Source: Tanytarsus gracilentus (taxonomy: Eukaryota; Arthropoda; Insecta; Diptera; Chironomidae). Taken from it: DNA of 64,000 bases. Numbering within the stretch: position 1 is the first letter of the stretch; every line of letters begins with the position of its first letter. Under the pieces are notes generated by a model. That model was given only the letters and a program-made list of their open reading frames with translations, did not search any database and had not been told where the DNA came from. The stretch covers positions 1,327,001-1,391,000 of the forward strand of contig JAXRKN010000041.1 of assembly GCA_038502055.1 (NCBI GenBank). The letters run 5' to 3'. A program made the translations under genes and the position numbers. Of the stretch, positions 12,698-23,472 are shown piece by piece.

Positions 12698-15600
12698 GCT
12701 CATATGTTTTTTAGCGTAACCCACACAAGGTGTGGTAACGCTTATATGCTCGTGATTCCGTCCGTCCGTCCGTCCGTCCGTCCGTCCGTCTGCACAAGCG
12801 AGATCTCGGTCCCTGGACCAGCTAGAGACTTCTAGTTTTCGCCAGATGGTAGCTCTTAGGGTCTATATGTGCAGGCACTGACTATTTTTTGAGTCATGAC
12901 CTATGGTCGTGCCATGGACGGCCATAACGTCCATTTTTCATACAAATTTTTTCTTATATGGCTTCATGGGTATCGTTGAACTCGTGATTGGACCAGGAAT
13001 CTATTGGCATTGATTAGTAATTTTAACAGGAATCGATTGAATCATGATTTTTCGAGTCGTGACCTATGGTCGTGCCACAGACAGCAAAATGTCCATTTTT
13101 AGAACTTGGTTTATGGGTTCGTTGAACTCGTGATTGGACCAGGAATCGATTGATATAGATGATTTTTGAGGAATGTCCATCATGGCCGGCCAGCAGTGCC
13201 ACGGACAGCCAAAATGTTCATTTTTCAGAACTATGGCTTCATGTATCTCGTTGAACTCGTAATTGAACCAGGAACTGAATGGCATTGATGATTTTTGATG
13301 AATGTCCATCATGGACGGCCAGTAGTGCCACGGACAGCCAAAATGTCCATTTTTCAGAACTATGGCTTCATGGGTATCGTTGAACTCGTGATTGGACCAG
13401 GAATCTATTGACATAGATGATTTTTGATAAATGCTAATCAAGGCCGGCCAGTAGTGCCACGGACAGCCAAAATGTCCATTTTTCAGAACTATGACTTCAT
13501 GGGTATCGTTGAACTCGTAATTGGACCAGGAATCTAATGACATAGACGATTTTTGAAAAATTGTCGAACAGGACTGCCACGGACAGCCAAAGTGTCCGGA
13601 TTGACTTAAACTCATTTTTTATGCACTTGATTTTCAAACACTGATCTGTTACAAGTGGGTTACGCGGCAACACCCACGTGTGGGTTTTGAAACATTTTTT
13701 AAACTTCGTCCTTGTAAATTGTGAGCTTTAATCTCTCTTGCTCACATCGACAGACAGCGTTCGCCTTGATATGAATTCAAAAAGAGTTTTTAATTATTAA
13801 TATGTGAATTTATGAATAATTCATTCCCTAATAGCCGTTGGAGTAAAATTCCAATAATAACAAAAAAAATTTGAGCTTTATTGACGTCACGAAGGAATTC
13901 CGTCTCACCCGTTCACTGACCTATTGGTGCATTAAAAAATTATTTTCTCTCTCAAGGTCATGTTTAATGTGGAAGTGAATTGCGATTAGATAATTTGCCC
14001 ATGCGAGCTCGTTGCATTATTTTTTTTTTCTCACGCATGTTTTACAACTCTTTATTTTTAGGTTTTCTCGAACATTATTAACGATAGCAGCAACAGCTAC
14101 AATCTTCATTATGATTGCGGGTATACTTGGAAATTTACTCACTATCATAGCACTCATAAGAAGTCCAAAAATTAGAAATGTAGCAGCTGATTTTATTATA
14201 AGGTAAAAATCGAGATTTAAAACTCGAGTAGGTCGTGAAAGTTGTAAATTTGAATTTGCAATATTTTTTCAATCTTATTTTCACGCTTAATCCAGTTTAT
14301 GTGCAGCAGACTGTCTTTTCTGCATTCTGGTATTGCCGTTCATGACACATCGGTTTATACTCGGCAAATGGACGTTTGGCGACTTTCTATGCACACTAGT
14401 TCCATTCATTCAATATGGCAACGTGGGAGTCTCACTGCTATGTATCGCAATGATTACGATTAATCGGTAACTGCAATTTAAATTTTATAAAATAGAAATT
14501 AAATATAAAAATCAATGACCTGCAGGTACATCATGATTGCACATCACAGTATTTATTCGCGTGTATATAGACGAGTCAATGTTTATGCGATGATTATATT
14601 CTGTTGGGTCCTCAGCTATGGATTTCAACTTCCGACACTCTTTCAAGTTTGGGGTGAATTTAAAAATTTAAATTTTTAAAATATTTCTTACGACATTTTT
14701 TATTCACAGGGAAATTTGATTATGATCCAAATCTAGAGACTTGCTCGATTTTACCCGATGAAAATGGAAGAAGTAGTAAAACTGCACTTTTTATTATCGC
14801 ATTCGTTATTCCATGCATTATAATTATCGGATGCTATGCGAGAATATTCTGGGTTGTCCATAAGTAAGTGGTTGTGACGTTCTAAGTGAATATCCATAGT
14901 AATAAATTATTAATCAGATCCGAGCAACGAATGCGAAAGCACGCGAGCTCGCAAAGCAGCATTCCAAACAATCAGCGTCAAATTCCTGGTTCAACAACTC
15001 AATTACCAAATGATAGTTCCATAAGTAACAATAATCTCACCGAAGTCGAAATAAAGAGTGGAAATCGTCTCCAACAAACCAAATCGACGCGACTGAAGGA
15101 TCATCGGGAGGCCAAACAAAAGCGAAATGAGTGGCGCATCACAAAAATGGTTTTGGCGATTTTTCTTTCGTTTGTCGCTTGTTATTTGCCCATTACTATA
15201 ATTAAGGTTGCTGATAAGCACGTGAACTATCCGGGTCTTCATATTTTCGGCTACATTATGATTTATTTATCGGCGTGCATTAACAATTTCATTTACTTCA
15301 TTATGAACAAACAATATCGTCAGGCATATAAGACAGTCGTGATGTGTAAAACGCCGAGAATTTTGTCGTTCCATGGAGCGAGTTCGAATGGCGGTAAGTC
15401 AAATCTCTATGAGTGATTTAAATATTAGTTTTGGTATTTTTTGGAAAATTAATTATAATTTAATTTAATTCAATTTTCGAAAATTTTCAAACATTAAAAT
15501 TGAGTCCATTTTTTATCTTTTGACTAACATTGTTTTATTTATTTTTGGTAATTAAAATGTAAAAATTAACATTTTTCTAGACTTAAGATAATTTTTATAA

Positions 15601-16703
15601 TTTCCTTCTCTTTTTTATTTGCATATAAATATTTTTGCCTAAAACTCTATCTCGTAAATGGTGTGTGTGCGCAAAATAAAAAAAATATTTCGTTTGGGGG
15701 GAAATGTGGTACAAATTAACATCTATATATGGGGGTCAATTGATTGAATTAACTAACTTGTGCCTCATCCACAACAAAAAAACTACATAATAAAAATGTA
15801 CACTCTCATGTAACTCAACCTCCTTCTCTCGGCCCTACTTTTCGACTCTTCTGTCAAACTCTTACAAACTGTGGCCATCTGTACTATAAAAAAAACTGTC
15901 TATACTTCTTAAAAACATTCTGTAAGAATCAAATTTTTAAGTTTCATTTGAGATTCTAATTTATAATTGATTATTAATGCTTAGTTTAATTCATTTTTAT
16001 GGTACTTCCCTTACACCTGTGTGTTTTGCTCAATGTGAACTCATGCACATAAAATCGTTTGTGGTGTGTAAAAAATAATTAGAGAAAACCAAAGATATCG
16101 GATACAAATACAACAACACGAGCCACTCAATGACAATGGTGTCCTCAGTAGAGCAGGATATGTGTCATGTCAGTTTATCCCACCAACCAGGTAATTGTAA
16201 CTATGCTTTCATTGTGAATAAAACTTTTTACTCTATATGTGCACTCAAACTAATATTTAATAATAAAAATGCCTTTTGTCAAAATGAGAAGGCTTTCACC
16301 ATGTTTAAATTTTTTGCAAGGGATGAATTTTTTGTATGAAATAAAAAAGTTATGATCAATTCAAAATTAAATCTATAGTAAAAAAGTTCTCATCCCTTGA
16401 AAAATAATTATTTATCGAAATCTAAGTTAAAGTATTTTAAATCTAAAACATGCCTTAATTTTTAAACGATTTTAATAAATTAAAATACCTAACAATTAAT
16501 TAAGCTGAAAATTTTAATTCTCTTTTTCTAGAGATGCATGATTTTTGGATGCAAAACTAACCCAAGTTTAAAATTTAGTGGTGAATGATTAAAATTATCT
16601 ATTTCTTTAAAATTCATTTAAAAAAAATTTCGTAATTTTTTCAGATACTCCAAAACATTTGAACGCCATTCCAGATAGTAAAGAAGCATCAGAGAGCAGC
16701 TGA
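7884..16703 (+). CDS. moody: Moody/Tre1-like class A G-protein-coupled receptor
   Basis: Eight coding exons read as 7884-8008, 14062-14202, 14296-14466, 14526-14653, 14710-14863, 14918-15393, about 16083-16190 and 16645-16703, joining in frame to 453 aa. The N-terminus carries an NVT glycosylation sequon. TM1 starts near residue 48, TM2 has the AAD aspartate, TM3 ends in NRY (145-147), the family's variant of DRY, and the TM3/ECL2 cysteine pair is present (LCTLV; LETCSIL). A long charged third loop precedes TM6, which has CYLP. In the fly, Moody and Tre1 act in blood-brain-barrier glia and migrating germ cells; the TM6-TM7 and tail residues here (VADKHVNYP, NKQYRQAYKTVV) look closest to Moody, but the paralogue call is less sure than the family. 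TM7 reads NNFIY (362-366) where NPxxY is normal. The acceptor of exon 7 is uncertain. If the 15394 donor is skipped, translation ends at 15416. Confidence 0.85.
8019..11829 (-). CDS. Acyl-CoA synthetase / luciferase-like AMP-forming ligase
   Basis: Three exons, 11829-11303, 9155-8680 and 8629-8019, join in frame to 537 aa, the usual length for the 4-coumarate-CoA ligase / luciferase-like group. These enzymes adenylate a carboxylic acid with ATP and pass it to CoA. Visible motifs: the P-loop TSGSSGTPKP (194-203), YGMTEFGG (331-338), GWLHTSD (404-410), and LPTNGSGKIQRK (509-520) with the catalytic lysine at 516. The hinge region, normally like DRxKELIKxxGxxV, reads GQRTFIIKNIYNEI, with two usual positions altered. 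The chain ends in SRS, so the luciferase-type peroxisomal SKL signal is absent. ATG 11829 is chosen as the first ATG; the open frame continues upstream to a GTG. The gene sits antisense inside intron 1 of the receptor. Substrate cannot be told. Confidence 0.85.
9955..10220. repeat. Two decayed copies of the 120-bp repeat seen at 12.9-13.6 kb
   Basis: Phrases such as CGTTGAACTCGTGATT, CCAGGAATCAATTGG and GATGATTTTTGAGGAATGTC recur here with many substitutions and match the tandem unit of the element at 12707-13700. This links the two elements by descent or by shared satellite. Confidence 0.6.
10723..11099. repeat. Inner inverted repeat, possible nested MITE
   Basis: AAGCATAGGCGGAGGCAAAAA at the left and its reverse complement, less one base, at the right (11082-11099) enclose about 340 bp. 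TA dinucleotides sit inside both arms, so the true ends are unclear. No coding content. Confidence 0.45.
12671..12698. repeat. (TC)n microsatellite
   Basis: An uninterrupted run of TC dinucleotides lies just outside the left end of the element at 12707. Confidence 0.9.
12707..13700 (+). mobile_element. Element with near-terminal palindromes, copy A, carrying 120-bp tandem repeats
   Basis: The left end has TTTTTTAGCGTAACCC followed by a palindrome (GTAACCCACAC / GTGTGGTAAC). The right end has GGGTTACGCGGCAACACCC and the palindrome CCCACGTGTGGG, finishing TTTTGAAACATTTTTT. The same ends enclose 62647-63556 in reverse orientation, which defines the unit. Between them are a (CCGT)n run (12757-12790), a conserved stretch around GGACCAGCTAGAGACTTC, and about five tandem units of roughly 120 bp (12950-13610). 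The tandem part is open on the minus strand (a repeating HFGCPW motif) only because its period is close to a multiple of three. No transposase is seen. It lies in receptor intron 1. Confidence 0.7.
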
Positions 16704-16774
16704 ACTTTCTTGTAAATATTTATTTAGCTTAAAAGAAAAAGTGCCAACAGAAATATTTTTAGTATTTAAGATTA

Positions 16775-16780
16775 AATAAA
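16775..16780 (+). promoter_or_regulatory. Poly(A) signal of the receptor gene
   Basis: AATAAA lies 72 bp past the receptor stop codon, in a plausible position. Confidence 0.55.
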
Positions 16781-17813
16781 ATACAAGCAATAAATTTTAT
16801 ATTATTCCAATGTTAGCATTATAAATTATAATGCATTAGCAACATTTTTTCGTGACCAGAAACATAAAAATTCAAAACATATTTTATACTTTTTAAAAAA
16901 TTTCAGCTTCAAAAAACTTAAAGTTGTAAAAATAATTTTTCTCAAGTACGAGTTAGCAACCCCGGAGTCGATAAGCTTAATTGAGGGTTAGAATGTCAGT
17001 GAAGCAATCTGACACAAAATGATTTATTGATAAGTAAATTTAGTCATTTGTTCAAATTCTATTAATTTATTTATTTCAGGTGATTTAGAACAAATTTCAA
17101 TCAATTACATGATAAAAAAAGTTTCGTTCAAGTTGGTTCTGATGAAAAAGTAATATAAAAATTAACACCCCAAAATTATCTCTTTTAGTTGAAGCTCCAA
17201 CTGGATCAATAAAATTTTTCAATTGAATTAACTATTTTTTACTATGACATTGAAAAAATTATATTAAAATTCGATGTGGAATATCCAACCTGTGTTTACA
17301 TATAAGACGGGATGATCCAATTGAGATATTTTAGTAAGATCCTACTAAGACATTTTGTCGAGTTGTCTTAAACTAAAATTTTTACTGTATAGTAAATGGT
17401 TTCGGCATATTTGATATCCATCCTGCTATAAAAAAAAACACTAATTTTTTTTTATATAATAAGCACAACTTTTTATTTACAATTTTCAGTTTTTACAATA
17501 AAAATTTTTGTAAGTTCCTTATAATCAGAATGATTATAATAGCGTTTTATGTGAACAGTTCAAAATAATAAAATAAAAATTTAATAAACAGAAAAGAAAT
17601 TTTATTTTTTACACATTTATTTTATGATTAGATCTAGGTGTCCTGAAAAATAATTTTGGTTTATATCAAATTTAATGCTCTGCTGTGGATGAAAATTATA
17701 TAATAATTTATGCGCACCTTAAAATTAATTTTAAGTATTTTTGCAATTGTTTGGAAATTGATTTAGAAAATTATTTTGGTGCTCTTGAAAAACAGTTTTT
17801 TGTTGCGATTTTT
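16781..17813. other. Intergenic, convergent 3' ends; nothing else seen
   Basis: An AT-rich gap between the 3' ends of the receptor (+) and the GPATCH2-like gene (-). No open frame or repeat of note is visible. Confidence 0.6.
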
Positions 17814-17819
17814 TTTATT
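17814..17819 (-). promoter_or_regulatory. Poly(A) signal of the GPATCH2-like gene
   Basis: AATAAA on the minus strand, about 66 bp past the stop codon. Confidence 0.5.
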
Positions 17820-17884
17820 TTGAGTGGTTATCGATATTAATGTTTTTAATTGAGATGAAGCGCTTAATAAATTGACGATTTTTC

Positions 17885-20363
17885 TTATTCCGTATCACCA
17901 CCTACACATCTTCTCTTATAATCACTAAAGAAATATTTGTTATTTTCCTTACTGACTTTCACTGCTTGCATTGTATTGCTGAAATGAGATGAAATATATT
18001 TAATTTATTTACAATAAAAGTTAAATTAAATAATTACCCTGTCTTATTCAAGACAATGCATCCATTTTCTCTGGCAATATTTAGGGAATATAATTTTGCG
18101 AGCTCCAATATTTTATCATATTCCTGCATATCAAAAATCTTAAGTTGCCTTTGTTGCTCGTCTTGAAGAAATCTATTTTATTTTAGAGAATAAAAATCAC
18201 AAAACATTTTCAAATTTGTTGAGTCTCACTTGAGAAGGTCCTCATTAAAGCTAGTCATAATAGAAAATCCAGGTCTCTCTTCTCGAATGCGTCGACATCC
18301 AGCACGAATTTCCCTCACCTCACTGAAGGTACTCGGCGAAGAAAGGATATGATTTGAAGTTTCACCTAAATTTGTTTAAAAAAAGATTTTAATTTTTCTA
18401 AATTTAAAGGAATTTCTTAAATTTCAAACCTTTCGTACCTGACATTTCACTTTCAATGGGCTGATTGTAATTATAAGACGACGCGGCATTAAAACTGCTG
18501 CCATATCCACAATCGGCAACGACACCACTTGTACTGCTGCTGCCTTGAATTAAGCTATTTCCGATAGCACCAATAATGTTGATTGGATGTGATGCTCGTC
18601 CGCTTCCAAATTTTTGATAATTTTCAAGCGTATTAGTCGAAGCAAGGGGCGTTTGCTGGCCACCCATTGGAAAAATCGATGATGCGTCATTCGGTTGAAT
18701 CTCATCGGCCGACATGAGCGTGTCATCATCTTGAGTAATATCATCGTGTTGCTTAATCTGCGGTAACTTACTGCCGAAAATTTTCTTCGCATTACTAGCG
18801 TTATTGGCACGTTTAAATTCATTTTTGGATGCAAAATTTATCATTGCCTCGTTACCCGGCCAGTCAGTGAGTTCATCGTCGCCTTCATGATCGCTTTCGT
18901 TTGTCTCCTCTGTTTCACTATCTGAACTACTTAGTGAACTCGAGCTGAGGAATTCATTGAAATTTCCACAATCCATAAATTGATCATCAAACTGTAACTG
19001 CATCTTTAGTCTCCGTCTTTGCTTATGTTTATGGTGATGATGATTTGAATGTGTGGCGGATGAAGACGTTGAGGCGGCGGCAAGTGGTATATGAGCATTA
19101 AAGCCGACTGGATAATGTTTAAGTTTTTTCTTATGCTCAATTTTACAATTGCTAAAATTGTTATTTAAAGTAATCATCGTTGGTGTGGCTGTGATAATTG
19201 TGGCTGTCGATGAAGGCAATGCTGACTCAAAACTTCCGGACTTTTGAGCGAGTTTCATTTTTGCATCGTCTGTGGCGTTAATTCCACTCGATGTATCCAT
19301 ATCGCTGCTTGTAGTATTAACTGGATTTCGTACCGTTTCTGACCGCACATCACCACCGAATGTTGAGGTCGACTGAAAATGTATCACTTGTGGTGTTGAA
19401 TTAATCTAAAAAAATATATTTTGTAAAAATTGTAACAAAATACTTTTTTAAAATAAATTTACCTGATCGGACAACGTCGTTGAGGTCGACTGTGATGCTG
19501 ACGTTGCAGTGAAATTAAAGCTCATTTTCTTTCGAGAATCTTGCGATATTTTCTCTATTTTCGATACGATACTTTTGTTCAGTGGCAAAATTCTCTCCAT
19601 GGCTTGTCCTTTTGACGACATGGACGACGCTCGATTGCGACTTTTGTACTCTAAATAAGAAAGACCATCCTTTTGCGAGAGATAGCCACGCTGTCGTGGC
19701 ACACTACTTGAATGCTTATGTGACTCATAATATTCATATCGATCACGATGCGGACGTTTCCGCTTGCCGAAAAAGAGATTTGATCTAAAGTTCTCTTGAT
19801 TGTGCTTAAAGACACGTTTTTTCGTTACAGTTCCACAGATTGGAAAAATCGGATGAGTTGAAGTATGAGGTGTCGATGGTGTGGTTTCATATTCCACAGC
19901 CATTCGTTTAAATTTTCTTTTCCTTCGAATGTTCGGTCGTGATGGACTAAAGTTTTCGTTTAGCGAGTCCGACTCAAAATTTCCACACATCGGCGTTTGT
20001 CGCAATTTGAAGGCTAAGGCAAATGAGTGTCGATCGTCGGAATCATTAGAATTATTTGCACCGCCGGCTATAGCTCCACCAGCTTGAAAATTATCATTGT
20101 TGTTATTGTCATTCGGATAGTCAGTGCTGGAGCTACTGTCTTCCGTCGGTTGGGGTGGACATGCTAAAAGAAGAAGATTCATGAAAATATTTATTGATGA
20201 GCAAAATTTCTAAATTCTTACGCAAATTTCCTGTAGATCTTGTTCTTCTTCTTAAGCCCCAACGGCTTCCTACATTGCCTCCACGCAGTGTCTCTTCTTC
20301 TAACAAGGCCAAAGTCAAGTCATGCGAAAATTGATCGAAGCTCAAATTTTTATCCACTTGCAT
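17885..20363 (-). CDS. GPATCH2/GPATCH2L-like nuclear protein without an evident G-patch
   Basis: Six exons, 20363-20222, 20163-19463, 19405-18439, 18365-18230, 18172-18038 and 17978-17885, join in frame to 724 aa. Start ATG 20363 is the first in-frame ATG. The N-terminus (FSHDLTLALLEEE) resembles the GPATCH2 start. A basic motif RRKRKFKRMAVE (127-138) and an acidic block SSSDSETEE...EGDDELTDW (about 440-463) are the strongest family marks. Most of the rest is low-complexity Ser/Asn/His. The C-terminal three exons encode a conserved-looking helical segment (REIRAGCRRIREERPGFS; EYDKILELAKLYSL). The glycine-rich G-patch (GxGLGxxxxG) of vertebrate GPATCH2 is not visible. Members are nuclear and linked to RNA processing; function here is inference. 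Its ATG is 3.1 kb from the Sik2 stop on the same strand. Confidence 0.7.
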
Positions 20364-23300
20364 TTTAAATAGAAAATTTTTCAATACGGCCTAAAACAGT
20401 TTAATGGTATTTTTGTGTCTAAATGCTAAACTGTTCCATTTTGAAGTCGATTCTTTTAACTTTTATTACTTTTGTGGAGACGATCTGAAAGATGAAGAAG
20501 AAAATAAGAGTCATTTTTCATTGTATTTAGATGTCTGCAGTTGGGGTAAAACTTGAGTTTGAGTAAGGTTTATGGAGAAGATTAGAGCACTGCTTATGAC
20601 AGCATTGATCAGGTAGCTTCACAGAAGGGGTTGAAATATATTTTCACAAATCAGCTTTTTTGATTAAGTGTCAGTCAATCATGTGACATTTTTATTAACA
20701 CTAATTTTAAAGCAATTTTTAATTTTAAGATTTTTTAAGAGTTAAAAAAAGTTTTTTGAATGTATGTGTAAATTCACTTTCAAGGTTCCTTACTAAAAGT
20801 TATTAGTTTATCTTTGCACTAAAAAGAGCAACATTGCACTTAAGGTTGCACCACCGATCGTCCCTCTCTCTCTCTCTCCCTCTCATTTTCCTCACTTGTA
20901 TCGGTGTGTGTTTGTGCAGTCTTTGTTCATTCTTTTTTATGCATCACGATAACTTAAAGGTAGGTATATAAATGTATATATGACCTTAAAATTTCAGCTG
21001 ATCTCGCACTGATTTTTTTCTCTCTATACAAATACACACAATGCACACACCGTCACGTCGTCAATTCTCGCGATGGGGGAGAATTTTTTTTATGCAGCAC
21101 AATCACTAGGTGCACTATAAAATATTATTAATAATGACACGAGTCAAGAATTTATGATGGAAAAATGTACAATTTTAGACGAGTTGATGTGTGGGATGTG
21201 CGATAAGAGCTAAGTAATTGATTGCATTTTCAAAAACTTGAATGCAATTTTAGTTTTTCCTCATACAAAAAAATGGAATGAACGAAAAAAGTTCATGTTA
21301 ATTTTTTTACGTCATAATTTAAAAAATTGCAAATTTCTGGGAGACTTTCGGTTGATAGTCAGAGATTTTTCGGATTTTTTGGAAGAAATTTTATCAAGCT
21401 TTCGTGTAGTTTGATTAAAAACAAGAAATTCACTCACTTTCATTCGTTTTTCGACGATGAAATTTTTTATCACCTTGGATTCAAATTTTTTGCTCACGTA
21501 CTAACTTTTGGAATTGAAATTTATTCGAATGTGTTTTAAAATTTGAGTCCGTCAATTCAGATGTACTTTATAAACGATTTTCTATGAGTTGTTTTAAAAA
21601 TTATAGAAAACAATCACAATAAATCAGGCAAAAAAGAGTCCTCGAAAAGAATTTTTATTAACACTTTACTTTTTCCATTTTCCAACTTGTTTCATGTTTG
21701 AGACAGTGCACATAAATGAGGCCAACACTTAAGTGACTGTCTGTCCTGTTTCACCCTCTGTATACTCGTCCACCTAAAATTCTTCTCAACTTATATTGAT
21801 CTTGTTCCATTTCAAGTTCATTTTTGCCGCTCTTATATATGTGAAACGTTCCTGAATTGAAACAACGTGCGAGACATGCTTTCGAATTTTTTTTACATGT
21901 TTATTGCTTTTCATTCTCTTTTACATGTTTTCGATATTTTAAATTATAATTTTTTAGATTTAAATGCATTTTTTCTATTATGTGTGTGGTTGTTGCTTCA
22001 AATTAATAAAATGATTTTTGAATGGGATTGGTAGCATAAAAATTTAAAATAAATTAATGAAGAATTTTATAAAAACACATTGAGAAAAAAATAAAAATAT
22101 TTTTCGATTTTTTTAAAATGTTCCAATCCCAGGTTTTGAATTTTTTAAATTTGTTTAATTTCAACCTGTTGCAATTCATTTTTTTCTTCTTCTTTTTCGA
22201 CTAATAGAAATTTTCTTCTAAATTCATTTTTATTCAATAGACAATTTTTTCCTAATTTTTTGATTTAATTATTTTTTTCACCTACGTTAAGCATGGATTT
22301 TTGTTTGTAAATAGATTTTTTAGAAAGATTTTTTGGAGACAGTGATTCGAAAGAATTTTTATAGAATAAAGTTGAATAGCTTTTAAATTGAGGAGGATTA
22401 TATTTAATAAAGATTAGAATGAGAATGTTTAAGCTATTTTTTTGTGTGTGAACACTTAATAGACATTTTTATTTCTCGCTAAATCTAATAAATATTACAA
22501 TTATTTCGAGTTTCATGATATAAAAATCCTTTGATTATTCTAATGGCAGATTTTTATCGTGGAACACACTTAAGATTTATTTTACTGTGTTGATCTACGA
22601 TTTCAAGCAGTTACAATAGACATTCATGATATTATCCTCACACTAATTTTTTTTTAATTCATTCCAAATTTCCTTTATCAAATTTTTATCAAAATTTCAT
22701 CATCATTAAATACAAAAAGTATTATCATCTATTATTGTTCTGTTCCTGTGTATGTGATTGTTGATTAATTTTTTTTGAAATCCATATTTTTAAATTAATT
22801 TCAAATTCTCTCATCTGGGGGTCGTTGTTGAGTTGAGCTTTAAATAAAGAAAAATTTAAAAAAATCAAATTTAATTTTTTAATTCAAAGCTCAATTAAAA
22901 AAATCCTTTTATTAACTCTAAATTGGTCTCTTAATTGACAACAAGTCCCCTCTGTGATTATTAAAGTTTCACAAATTTCTACCGATTAATTTTTTTTTCG
23001 CTACAAATTGGGAAAACTTTCAAAAAGTCTCACGTATAATTTTTTTAATAATTTATTTAGATTGCAAAATTCATCACAAAAATTTTAATTTCTCTCTTTT
23101 AATACACAAATAAGAAATTCCACTTAACAATTCTAAAGTTGGAAAATTAATTTTAACTGTCAATTAAGAATGAGGGAGAGAGAAGAAATTGACAAAACAG
23201 TCTTTGCTGTATAATAAATTTCATTAATTTTTTTTTGGACAATTTGACTAGAATTTTGTGATGATCGTATTTGTTAAACGCTTATATTTTTTAATTATAA

Positions 23301-23472
23301 TTTTGGTCTCAGTTGATTAATTTTTTGGACCTTAATAGCAATAATCGTAAATGTTTTATCTTAAACTTTTACTGCATATATGCGTATCATAATAATTGTT
23401 ATGGATATAACAATAGCTAGGAATTTGACATGGTTTTCACTTAAATTCTAAAGAGATTAGTTCGAAATTATT
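20364..23472. other. Spacer between the Sik2 stop and the GPATCH2-like start
   Basis: Holds the presumed Sik2 3' UTR and the promoter/5' UTR of the GPATCH2-like gene. A TC-rich run near 20862-20885 and extremely AT-rich tracts are visible. No further coding exon was found. Confidence 0.55.

Noticed and set aside
13064..13615. 183-codon minus-strand frame with repeated HFGCPW units
   Set aside because: It is the roughly 120-bp tandem repeat of a mobile element. Decayed copies nearby have lost the frame, so there is no sign of protein-level constraint.
15394..15416. Receptor ending directly at SNGGKSNLYE-stop
   Set aside because: A strong GTAAGT donor lies at 15394, and two downstream exons (16083-16190, 16645-16703) continue in frame to a stop followed by AATAAA. 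The short ending is kept only as a possible isoform.
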